5,069 nt of DNA. Origin: an uncultured Eubacteriales bacterium. Lineage in GTDB: Bacteria; Bacillota; Clostridia; Oscillospirales; Acutalibacteraceae. Position 1 is the stretch's first letter; every line of letters begins with the position of its first letter. The stretch covers positions 1-5,069 of the forward strand of contig CAKRVQ010000101.1 of assembly GCA_934408795.1 (NCBI GenBank), written 5' to 3'. Under the pieces are notes generated by a model. It was not told the DNA's origin and made no database searches. It saw only the letters and a list, made by a program, of their open reading frames with translations. The position numbers and the translations under genes are program-made. Of the stretch, positions 1 to 5,069 are shown one piece after another.

Positions 1-300
1 TCCTGACGGAGGGCGCGCGGCGCCGCCCCTCTCACCCTCACACCCTTTCACCCTCTCCCGCCCTTCGCACCCCTCTCACCCGCTGCATCCCGCTGCTCCC
101 GGCTATTCCCCTCTTTTCCTGCTGCCTGCTGCCCTTTTTTATTATTCGCATTCACTGCATCCAACACTGCTCCTGCAGTTGCCCCCGTTCACTTCTGCTG
201 TCGACGCACTCTCTCCTGATGCTGCATCGCTTGCCCCTGCTTCCCTTGTTCCCGCCGACGCCCACCCGCTCCGAAATCCTCCGCTCTCGCTTTATTTGCG
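1..300. repeat. Pyrimidine-rich low-complexity intergenic stretch
   Basis: No convincing gene. The plus strand is strongly C/T-rich, above all from 28 to 140. Short-period repeats are visible: CACCCT recurs at 33, 41 and 49 with an exact 8-nt period, further CACCC words follow near 69-81, and CCTGCTG is repeated in tandem at 118-131. A 65-codon minus-strand frame at 189-386 runs through the operon terminator and is rich in Arg and Gln, as expected for low-complexity DNA. I read the stretch as non-coding repeat-derived DNA beyond the end of the operon. Confidence 0.5.
8..23 (+). repeat. Left copy of an inverted 16-bp word at the window ends
   Basis: GGAGGGCGCGCGGCGC, followed one base later by GCC. 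The same word occurs in reverse orientation at 5047-5062. The match starts within 8 bases of each end of the window. Confidence 0.6.
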
Positions 301-305
301 CACAT

Positions 306-340
306 AAAAACCCGCCGCCGACGGGCTCCCGTCGGCGGCT
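306..340 (-). terminator. Intrinsic terminator of the gltX-glnS-nif3 operon
   Basis: Perfect inverted repeat GCCGCCGACGGG (314-325) and CCCGTCGGCGGC (328-339). It folds into an 11-bp GC-rich stem with a four-base loop. On the minus strand it is followed by GGG and then five T (306-310). It lies about 200 nt past the nif3-like stop codon, which leaves an unusually long 3' UTR. On the plus strand no T-run follows, so it works in one direction only. The three G between stem and T-run make it slightly imperfect. Confidence 0.8.
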
Positions 341-390
341 GACTTAACTTTGCGCGTCGGCAATAAACCTGCCTGTGCGCTCTCATTTAC

Positions 391-540
391 ACATATATCC
401 GTAATCCGTATACATATTACATATATCCGTGCATCCGTACACATATCCGTGCGCAAATATCAACTCTTTATTTATGCTTGTATTCACACCCGTATTTTAC
501 ACTCATACCTGTGCTCATATCGGCACTCATATTTATGCGT
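391..540. repeat. Degenerate AT-rich repeat field in the operon's 3' UTR
   Basis: ATCCGT occurs five times between 397 and 450 (397, 404, 425, 433, 445); three of these are inside longer units ACATATATCCGT (391-402 and 419-430) and ACACATATCCGT (439-450). From about 500 to 531 the word CTCATA or CTCATAT occurs three times. The composition is AT-rich, unlike the flanking coding DNA. The field lies between the nif3-like stop and the terminator, so it should be transcribed as 3' UTR. No gene is supported here. Confidence 0.5.
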
Positions 541-1290
541 TCAAATTCTGAAGATCCCGCTCTCGTGGCATTCACAAACGGGCGCGCCGGTGATACTTCC
601 GACCGTCTTCGCCAGCGGACCGACGATCACATCCTCGGTCTCAAAATGCCCGCAGTCGAACAGAGCGATACCCGCCCTTTCGGCTTCCGCAAAGAGGTGA
701 TGCTTGACATCGGCGGTCACAAACGCATCGGCACCCGCTTTTACGGCTGCGGAAAGAAACTCCCCGCCCGAGCCCGAACAGACGGCAACCTTTGAGATGA
801 CCCGTTCGGGAAGACAGTAACTGACCCTGCCGTGCAGCACCGACTTGAGATGCTCGGCAAACCGCGAGGCAGAGACGGCGCTTTTCAGTCTGCCTTTGCG
901 GATCGTAAATCCGTCGGCATCAAGCGGTTCGACATCGAGAAGACCGATGACCGAACAAAGCACATCGTTGACGCCGCCCGCCGAGACATCGAGGTTGGTA
1001 TGCATCGATATCACCGATATGCCGTTTTTAATGAGCTTTATGATCGGTGAGCGCGAGTCGGCGGTCACAGACTTTATACCGCCGAAGATCACGGGATGAT
1101 GTGTGACTATCACATCGGCACCCGCCCTCACCGCCTTTTCGATCGCGGCGTCGGTGCAGTCGAGCGAGACGACCGCGGCGCGAATTTCGGTATCGGGATC
1201 GCCGACCAACAGGCCGACATTGTCAAAATCGGCGGCATTTTCGCGGGGGTATAACTCAAAAAGACGGGCGCAAAGCTCTCCGACTCTCAT
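541..1290 (-). CDS. Nif3-like dinuclear metal center protein (YbgI/YqfO family)
   Basis: Member of the Nif3/DUF34 family, often labelled GTP cyclohydrolase 1 type 2 homolog. Family structures form hexameric rings with two metal ions per subunit; the cellular role is unresolved. The 249 aa equal the short E. coli YbgI form (about 247 aa). WDNVGLLVGD-type N-terminus is seen here as FDNVGLLVGDP (22-32). All five metal ligands known from YbgI are present at matching positions: H64 and H65 in THHP, D101 in HTNLD, and H215 and E219 in GHFETE. The protein lacks the PII/CutA-like insertion that makes Bacillus YqfO and S. aureus SA1388 about 370 aa. ATG start 3 nt after the glnS stop; AAGAAGG (1299-1305), 8 nt upstream, lies in the last glnS codons. 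Stop is TGA. Last gene of the operon. In many clostridia this family sits next to a tRNA methyltransferase (TrmK) or sigA; the synthetase neighbourhood suggests, but does not prove, a translation-related job. Confidence 0.95.
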   Translation of the reverse strand: MRVGELCARLFELYPRENAADFDNVGLLVGDPDTEIRAAVVSLDCTDAAIEKAVRAGADVIVTHHPVIFGGIKSVTADSRSPIIKLIKNGISVISMHTNLDVSAGGVNDVLCSVIGLLDVEPLDADGFTIRKGRLKSAVSASRFAEHLKSVLHGRVSYCLPERVISKVAVCSGSGGEFLSAAVKAGADAFVTADVKHHLFAEAERAGIALFDCGHFETEDVIVGPLAKTVGSITGAPVCECHESGIFRI

Positions 1291-1293
1291 AAG

Positions 1294-2970
1294 TCAGACC
1301 TTCTTTGCCGCAAAGGAGTCCTTAAGAGCCACGGTGCGGTTGATAACGAGATGATCGGGGGTCGAGGTCGTGTCGATGCAAAAATATCCCTGTCTCATAA
1401 ACTGATATGTCGTTCCTGCGGGATCGTTTTTGAGCGAAGGCTCGCATTTGCATCCTTCCAGCACCTTGAGCGAATCGGGGTTGAGGTTGTCGGCAAACGA
1501 AGAAACGCCCTCTTCGTCAGACGGGTTTTCGACATTGAACAGGCGGTCGTAAAGCTTCACGGTCGCGTCAACGCAGTCGTCGGCGCATACCCAGTGCAAT
1601 GTCCCCTTTACCTTACGCCCGTCGGGAGAATCTCCGCCCCGCGTTTCGGGATCGTATGTCACATGGACGCAGGTGATGTTGCCGTTTTCATCGGTCTCGT
1701 GAGAGGCATATTTTACGAAATACGCCGACTTGAGACGAACTTCCTTTTCGGGGCAGAGCCTGAAGTATTTCGGGGGAGGCGTGAGCTCAAAGTCGCTCTT
1801 TTCGATGTAGAGGTTCCTTGTAAAGGTTATTTCCCCGGTCCCGAGCTCGGGCTTTGAGGGGTTGATCTCAACGGTGAGCTTTTCCGATTTTCCCTCGGGA
1901 TAATTATCCACCACCACTTTCAGCGGGTCGAGCACCGCCATTGTGCGCTCGGCGGTCAGGTTCAGCTCGTCGCGCACGCAGGACTCCAGAAGGGCGCAGT
2001 CAATAACGCTGTAAGCTTTGGAAACGCCGATCTTCTCGCAAAATGCGCGTATTGCGGAGGCGGGATATCCGCGCCTTCTCATACCGCACAGGGTCGCCAT
2101 TCGGGGATCGTCCCAACCGTCGACAATGCCGTCGTTCACCAGCTTTAAGCATTTGCGCTTGCTCGTGAGGGTGTAGTTTACATTCATTCTCGCAAACTCT
2201 ATCTGACGCGGAGGGGTGGGGATAGAGAGCTTTTCCAAAAACCAGTTGTAAAGCGGTCTGTGATTTTCAAACTCAAGCGAGCAGAGAGAGTGGGTAACAC
2301 CCTCTTTTGCGTCCGAGAGGGGATGCGCAAAGTCATACATCGGGTAAACGCACCACTTGTCGCCCGTGCGGTGATGGGCGGCGTGAAGGATACGGTATAT
2401 GACCGGGTCGCGCATATTGAGGTTGGGGGACGCCATATCTATTTTGGCGCGCAGGACCCTCGCCCCGTTCGGGAACTCTCCTTCGGTCATCCTGCGGAAG
2501 AGCTCTCGGTTCTCCTCAATGCTTCTGTTCCTGTAAGGGCTTTCGCGGCCCGCTTCGGTGAGGGTACCGCTGTATTCCCTGATCTCGTCGGCGGAAAGGT
2601 CGTCGACATAAGCCAGCCCGAGATCGATCATTTTAAGGGCGCACTCATATATGAAAGGGAAGTAATCCGAAGCAAAGTAGACCTTGTCCCAGTTGAAGCC
2701 GAGCCACTTTATGTCCTCCTTGATCGCGTCAACATACTCAACATCCTCTTTTGTCGGATTGGTATCGTCAAGACGCAGGTTGCAGGTCCCTCCGAACTCC
2801 TCCGCTATTCCGAAATCTATGCATATCGCCTTTGCGTGGCCGATGTGAAGATAGCCGTTCGGTTCGGGAGGAAAACGGGTCTGTACATGATCGTACACCC
2901 CTTCCGCAAGATCCTCTTTCACAAAATCCTCAATAAAATTGGAGGCCTCTTTTATGTTGTTGTCTTCCAT
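1294..2970 (-). CDS. glnS: Glutamine--tRNA ligase (GlnRS)
   Basis: Class Ib synthetase that attaches glutamine directly to tRNA-Gln. The 558 aa match the usual bacterial length (E. coli about 554). [14 protein letters not shown] (34-47) holds the HIGH motif (H42-H45); [12 protein letters not shown] follows, with D68 at the place of E. coli D66, and MYDFAHP contains Y212, the place of E. coli Y211, both glutamine-binding residues. THSLCSLEF (226-234) and WDDPR (286-290) are also typical. The KMSKS loop reads LTSKR (268-272). From about 340 to the end lie the two anticodon-binding beta-barrels, including KGTLHWV, LYDRLF, EPSLK, GYFC and NRTV. No extra C-terminal YqeY-like domain. Many Bacillota lack GlnRS and make Gln-tRNA by GatCAB amidation; bacterial GlnRS is generally held to have been acquired from eukaryotes, so the gene is informative about the lineage. 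ATG start with AGGAGGAG 9 nt upstream, encoded by the last sense codons of gltX; TGA stop, 3 nt before the nif3-like gene. Confidence 0.97.
   Translation of the reverse strand: MEDNNIKEASNFIEDFVKEDLAEGVYDHVQTRFPPEPNGYLHIGHAKAICIDFGIAEEFGGTCNLRLDDTNPTKEDVEYVDAIKEDIKWLGFNWDKVYFASDYFPFIYECALKMIDLGLAYVDDLSADEIREYSGTLTEAGRESPYRNRSIEENRELFRRMTEGEFPNGARVLRAKIDMASPNLNMRDPVIYRILHAAHHRTGDKWCVYPMYDFAHPLSDAKEGVTHSLCSLEFENHRPLYNWFLEKLSIPTPPRQIEFARMNVNYTLTSKRKCLKLVNDGIVDGWDDPRMATLCGMRRRGYPASAIRAFCEKIGVSKAYSVIDCALLESCVRDELNLTAERTMAVLDPLKVVVDNYPEGKSEKLTVEINPSKPELGTGEITFTRNLYIEKSDFELTPPPKYFRLCPEKEVRLKSAYFVKYASHETDENGNITCVHVTYDPETRGGDSPDGRKVKGTLHWVCADDCVDATVKLYDRLFNVENPSDEEGVSSFADNLNPDSLKVLEGCKCEPSLKNDPAGTTYQFMRQGYFCIDTTSTPDHLVINRTVALKDSFAAKKV
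1299..1305 (-). promoter_or_regulatory. Ribosome binding site of the nif3-like gene, inside glnS codons
   Basis: AAGAAGG on the minus strand, 8 nt before the ATG at 1288-1290. It is built from the final Lys-Lys-Val codons of glnS (AAG AAG GTC), just before its TGA. It is weaker than the glnS site but well placed, and again suggests coupling. Confidence 0.75.
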
Positions 2971-2973
2971 ATT

Positions 2974-4644
2974 CTATTTCTCCTCCTGATGCCGCCAGAA
3001 TTCTTCCGCCGACTTCATTCTTTCAATACATTTATCATATCCGATTATGCGCATTATACTGCAGAGCTCGGGGGTCATCCTTCTGCCGGTAACGGCGATC
3101 CTGATGATCGTGGATGCGTCGCCGGGATTGCCCTTGTAAAGCTCGGGGTTCTTTTTGTATTCCTTTGTATCATCCGCAAACCCGACCGCGGGACAAACCG
3201 ACTTGACGGTCCCGAACCAGGCGGAATTGTCGGTCTCGGGACGGTATACCTCGCGGTATTTTTCAATATAGTCGGCAGCCGACGCGGGCGACATCCCCTC
3301 AGGGAGGGTAAGGTCTCTGTCGAAGAGCTCGTCAAAAAAGTAAGCGCAGTAATTCTTTGCGTCGCTCCATTTTGCAATGTCCTTACGCGGCTTTGCGGTG
3401 CCGCGGTCGATCGAAAATATCTGCCTTGTGAATTCTCTGTCGCGGTTTATAAGCTCATAAAATTTGCCGTCGAACTCTTTTGCCCAGGCGATAAGCTTTT
3501 CGGTCACCTCTTCCGCCGTCATGCATGAGACGGCAGTCTTGGCAACATCGTTCAGCTTGTCCCCGTCAAAAAGCGCACCCGATACGCTCATCTTCTTGAA
3601 GTTCAGCTTGTAAGCATTGAGCGGCGCGGCGGGATTTGCTCTGCGCCAGTCCTCAAAATCCGAAGCGGCTATCGTCATCAGATATTCGAGCACACCCTCG
3701 GGCTCATATCCCTGCTCGGCAAAATACTTTACCGCCGCCTCGGGATCCTTGCGCTTGCTTATCTTGCGCTTCTTTCCGTCGTCCAGCTTCAGAATGGGCG
3801 AGACATGCACATATTTCGGCACTTTGAATCCGAGCAGGCGAAAAAGCTGAATGTGCTTCGGCACCGAGGAAAGCCATTCGTCACCTCTTATAACATGGGT
3901 GGTGTGCATCAGGTGATCGTCTATTGCGTGGGCAAAATGATATGTCGGGATGCCGTCGGACTTGAGAAGGACAAAGTCCTCGTCGTTTTCGGGCATTTCG
4001 ATCTTTCCCTTAACACCGTCTTCAAAGGTGATGCGCCTGTCCTCGCTCCCGGGGGAACGCAGACGAACCACAAACTCGTGCCCGCCGTCAATAAGAGCTT
4101 TCGCCTCATCGGGAGTGATGTCACGGTACTTTGCCCACTTGCCGTAGCAGCCCGGGCGGAGCTTGTCCTTTTCCTGAAGAGCGCGGATGTCATCCAGCTC
4201 CTCTGCGGTCATAAAGCAGGGGTATGCGAGACCCTGCCGAATCAGATCCTTTACATATGTCTGATATATTTCGGCTCTTTTCGACTGCTGATAGGGACCG
4301 TAATTGCCTGTCTGCTCGGTTCCGCTTATAAAGCCTTCGTCTATCTTTATACCGAAACGGTGAAGCCCGTCGATAATATCCTCGATGCCGCCTTCGATCT
4401 CACGCTTTTTGTCGGTGTCCTCAATGCGGGTGAAAAACACTCCGCCCGTGGAATCCGCGATCATCCGATTGACCAGAGACATAAAAAGGGTTCCGAGGTG
4501 GAGATAACCGGTGGGACTGGGGGCGATCCTCGTGACCCTTGCACCTTCGGGAAGTTGTCGTTCCGGATAGAGAGCTTCATAATATTCGGGAGTTTTGTCA
4601 ATTTCGGGGAGCAGCAGCTCCGCCATTCTTTCCTGTTCTGTCAC
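2974..4644 (-). CDS. gltX: Glutamate--tRNA ligase (GluRS), long clostridial-type form
   Basis: Class I aminoacyl-tRNA synthetase that charges tRNA-Glu with glutamate in the cytoplasm, using ATP. Numbering from the GTG start, residues 39-46 are RIAPSPTG, followed by the HIGH-type signature HLGT (49-52); RIEDTDKKRE is the next conserved block, and the KMSKS-type loop reads KISKR (294-298). The Rossmann catalytic domain covers about 35-330; the rest (about 345-556) fits the helical anticodon-binding domain. At 556 aa it is longer than the usual 470-500 aa: about 38 residues precede the catalytic core. Only two cysteines (C143, C166) lie where E. coli GluRS has its zinc site, so zinc binding is doubtful. 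First gene of the operon, 3 nt before glnS. Start: TTG (4645-4647) and GTG (4642-4644) are adjacent; GGAGGT at 4653-4658 is 8 nt from GTG and 5 nt from TTG, so GTG is preferred. The later ATG (4624-4626) is too far. Stop is TAG. Family assignment is secure; strict Glu specificity is inferred. Confidence 0.96.
   Translation of the reverse strand: MTEQERMAELLLPEIDKTPEYYEALYPERQLPEGARVTRIAPSPTGYLHLGTLFMSLVNRMIADSTGGVFFTRIEDTDKKREIEGGIEDIIDGLHRFGIKIDEGFISGTEQTGNYGPYQQSKRAEIYQTYVKDLIRQGLAYPCFMTAEELDDIRALQEKDKLRPGCYGKWAKYRDITPDEAKALIDGGHEFVVRLRSPGSEDRRITFEDGVKGKIEMPENDEDFVLLKSDGIPTYHFAHAIDDHLMHTTHVIRGDEWLSSVPKHIQLFRLLGFKVPKYVHVSPILKLDDGKKRKISKRKDPEAAVKYFAEQGYEPEGVLEYLMTIAASDFEDWRRANPAAPLNAYKLNFKKMSVSGALFDGDKLNDVAKTAVSCMTAEEVTEKLIAWAKEFDGKFYELINRDREFTRQIFSIDRGTAKPRKDIAKWSDAKNYCAYFFDELFDRDLTLPEGMSPASAADYIEKYREVYRPETDNSAWFGTVKSVCPAVGFADDTKEYKKNPELYKGNPGDASTIIRIAVTGRRMTPELCSIMRIIGYDKCIERMKSAEEFWRHQEEK
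2980..2987 (-). promoter_or_regulatory. Ribosome binding site of glnS, inside gltX codons
   Basis: AGGAGGAG on the minus strand, 9 nt before the glnS ATG. It is formed by the CAG GAG GAG codons near the gltX C-terminus (Gln-Glu-Glu), followed by AAA TAG. Ribosomes ending gltX would therefore cover the glnS initiation site, so translational coupling is likely. Confidence 0.85.
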
Positions 4645-4647
4645 CAA

Positions 4648-4809
4648 AACGAACCTCCAAACCGAATGTTAACGGCGTCGGCGGGCAAAGGGGCCGCTGA
4701 TACGGTAACGGCATATAAACAAGGGCTCGTTTTTCGGTGCTTTGCCCGTGAAAGCCGCGGCTGCCTTTGAGCCTTGAACCGTATGCCGACGATATTAACA
4801 CCTTATTAT
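4648..4809 (-). promoter_or_regulatory. Candidate structured 5' leader RNA of gltX
   Basis: The predicted leader has nested complementary segments. P1: 4785-4799 with 4668-4682 (5 bp, one U-G, a 2x2 mismatch, then 7 bp). P2: 4778-4784 with 4700-4706 (ATACGGT/ACCGTAT, 7 bp perfect), directly abutting P1 on the 5' side. P3: 4769-4776 with 4720-4728 (CAAGGCTC/GAGCCCTTG, 8 bp with one bulged C). A 9-bp match, CGGGCAAAG (4740-4748) with CTTTGCCCG (4682-4690), would cross P2 and P3 as a pseudoknot, or replace them. P1 ends 9 nt before the ribosome binding site. No T-box sequence (AGGGTGGNACCGCG-like) and no intrinsic terminator are seen, so any control would more likely act on translation. I do not recognise a known riboswitch. 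The pairings are seen in the sequence; function is inference, and folding was not computed. Confidence 0.45.
4653..4658 (-). promoter_or_regulatory. Ribosome binding site deciding the gltX start
   Basis: GGAGGT on the minus strand. It is 8 nt from the GTG at 4642-4644 and 5 nt from the TTG at 4645-4647. The longer spacing and better start codon favour GTG, although TTG remains possible and would add one residue. Confidence 0.8.
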
Positions 4810-4815
4810 CATCTT

Positions 4816-4844
4816 ATTATCGCAGATATCGGAGCGTTTTACAA
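4816..4844 (-). promoter_or_regulatory. Predicted sigma-70/sigma-A promoter of the gltX operon
   Basis: On the minus strand, a -35 box TTGTAA (4839-4844, 4/6 to consensus) is followed by a 17-nt spacer and the -10 box GATAAT (4816-4821, 5/6). The -10 is extended by TGC directly before it (4822-4824). The start of transcription would be near 4809, giving a leader of about 165 nt before gltX. T-rich stretches upstream (4856-4862) could act as an UP-like element. It is the best promoter I can see in the window and lies after a candidate upstream terminator, so it probably drives all three genes. Confidence 0.72.
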
Positions 4845-4875
4845 TAGTTAAAACGAAAAAAAGAGGGCACAGAAG

Positions 4876-4913
4876 AAAAAATTAAGCAGACGGGAGTCGG
4901 AACCCTGCCGCTT
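4876..4913 (-). terminator. Candidate intrinsic terminator of a gene to the right of the window
   Basis: On the minus strand, AAGCGGCAGGG (4903-4913) can pair with CCCGTCTGCTT (4884-4894) around an 8-nt loop. The stem is AAGC plus a G-U and a G-C pair, a 2x2 mismatch, then GGG/CCC. It is followed by AATTTTTT (4876-4883). This layout fits a moderate Rho-independent terminator ending transcription that enters from beyond 5069, just before the gltX promoter. The loop and lower 3' arm also look slightly like a tRNA T-arm, but no tRNA is present. Confidence 0.42.
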
Positions 4914-4930
4914 TGTCGGCGAAGCCGACA
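4914..4930. repeat. Perfect short hairpin
   Basis: TGTCGGC-GAA-GCCGACA is a 7-bp perfect stem with a three-base loop, directly beside the candidate terminator at 4876-4913. No T-run follows it on either strand, so it is not itself a standard terminator. It may be part of a dispersed intergenic repeat together with the AAGTAA-rich segment at about 4931-4966. Confidence 0.5.
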
Positions 4931-4963
4931 CTTTACTTCTTCGCTATGCACTTTTACTTATTA

Positions 4964-4995
4964 CTTCCGCCTCGCGCGGCGGTGGGAGGCGGAAG
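4964..4995. repeat. Perfect 10-bp inverted repeat
   Basis: CTTCCGCCTC (4964-4973) and GAGGCGGAAG (4986-4995) form a 10-bp stem around a 12-nt GC-rich loop. No T-run follows on either strand. On the minus strand it is followed by AAGTAA-type words (three between about 4931 and 4966). The set resembles a repetitive intergenic element rather than a gene or terminator. Confidence 0.5.
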
Positions 4996-5046
4996 CGGCA
5001 GCCGAGTTGACAGAACCCGCCCGAATAATAAAGCCGACCGCAGGCA

Positions 5047-5062
5047 GCGCCGCGCGCCCTCC
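5047..5062 (-). repeat. Right copy of the inverted 16-bp word
   Basis: The reverse complement reads GGAGGGCGCGCGGCGC and, after one mismatch, GCC, like the left end (8-27). The flanking bases differ, so the two are related copies rather than an assembly duplicate. Confidence 0.6.
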
Positions 5063-5069
5063 CGAGGGA

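Noticed and set aside
391..450. CRISPR array
   Set aside because: The repeated units are 6-12 nt, degenerate and irregularly spaced, without spacers of even length.
350..700. 116-codon plus-strand frame with His/Ile/Tyr-rich repeats
   Set aside because: The repeats come from the ATCCGT/CTCAT DNA repeats, and the end lies antisense to the nif3-like gene.
2260..3528. 422-codon open frame on the plus strand across the glnS/gltX junction
   Set aside because: It is antisense to two certain synthetase genes, has no recognisable domain, and has no ribosome binding site that I can see. It follows from the codon composition of the real genes.
3805..4770. 321-codon open frame on the plus strand opposite gltX and its leader
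   Set aside because: Antisense shadow of gltX; no family resemblance, and it runs into the regulatory leader.
4598..4801. 67-codon minus-strand frame in the gltX leader, as a possible leader peptide
   Set aside because: It starts with GTG about 8 nt after the predicted transcription start without a proper ribosome binding site, is not rich in Glu or Gln codons, and overlaps gltX in another frame.
4648..4809. T-box riboswitch
   Set aside because: Expected for a synthetase operon, but no AGGGTGGNACCGCG-like T-box and no terminator/antiterminator pair are present, and the leader is short for the class.
4884..4930. tRNA gene suggested by a T-arm-like stretch on the minus strand
   Set aside because: The loop has 8 rather than 7 bases, and no acceptor, D or anticodon arms can be fitted around it.
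1..5069. Composite transposon, suggested by inverted repeats at both ends
   Set aside because: The cargo is housekeeping synthetase genes, there is no transposase, and the repeat lies exactly at the window edges, as expected for an assembly break.

Overview
The window looks like a complete 5 kb contig from an uncultured, anaerobic-type Clostridia (Bacillota) bacterium. This rests on three things: a long, N-terminally extended GluRS of a form I remember from clostridia, a glnS placed directly behind it, and strong AGGAGG-type ribosome binding sites. The assignment is inference from the proteins; there is no rRNA or other taxonomic marker in the window.

All three genes lie on the minus strand, in the order gltX (GluRS) -> glnS (GlnRS) -> Nif3-family dinuclear-metal protein. 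Both intergenic gaps are exactly 3 nt, and the ribosome binding sites of glnS and of the nif3-like gene lie inside the last codons of the gene before them. This is a tightly coupled operon. A good promoter sits at 4816-4844, a predicted leader of about 165 nt precedes gltX, and a strong intrinsic terminator lies at 306-340, about 200 nt past the last stop codon. The two synthetases charge tRNA-Glu and tRNA-Gln, so this organism can make Gln-tRNA directly. The job of the Nif3-like protein is not known.

The most interesting part is the gltX leader (about 4648-4809). It contains nested complementary segments that can form a closing stem and two inner stems, plus a 9-bp pseudoknot or alternative pairing. 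A 10-nt segment can also pair with the end of the gltX Shine-Dalgarno sequence and the spacer after it. I see no T-box sequence, so this could be an undescribed cis-regulatory RNA for an aminoacyl-tRNA synthetase operon.

The flanks hold no convincing genes. The left flank (1-540) has a pyrimidine-rich, short-period repeat stretch, the operon terminator, and a degenerate AT-rich ATCCGT/CTCAT repeat field that is probably the transcribed 3' UTR. The right flank (4850-5069) has a candidate terminator for an upstream gene and two strong hairpins that look like dispersed intergenic repeats. The two extreme ends carry the same 16-bp GC-rich word in inverted orientation, most simply explained by an assembly that broke at a dispersed repeat.
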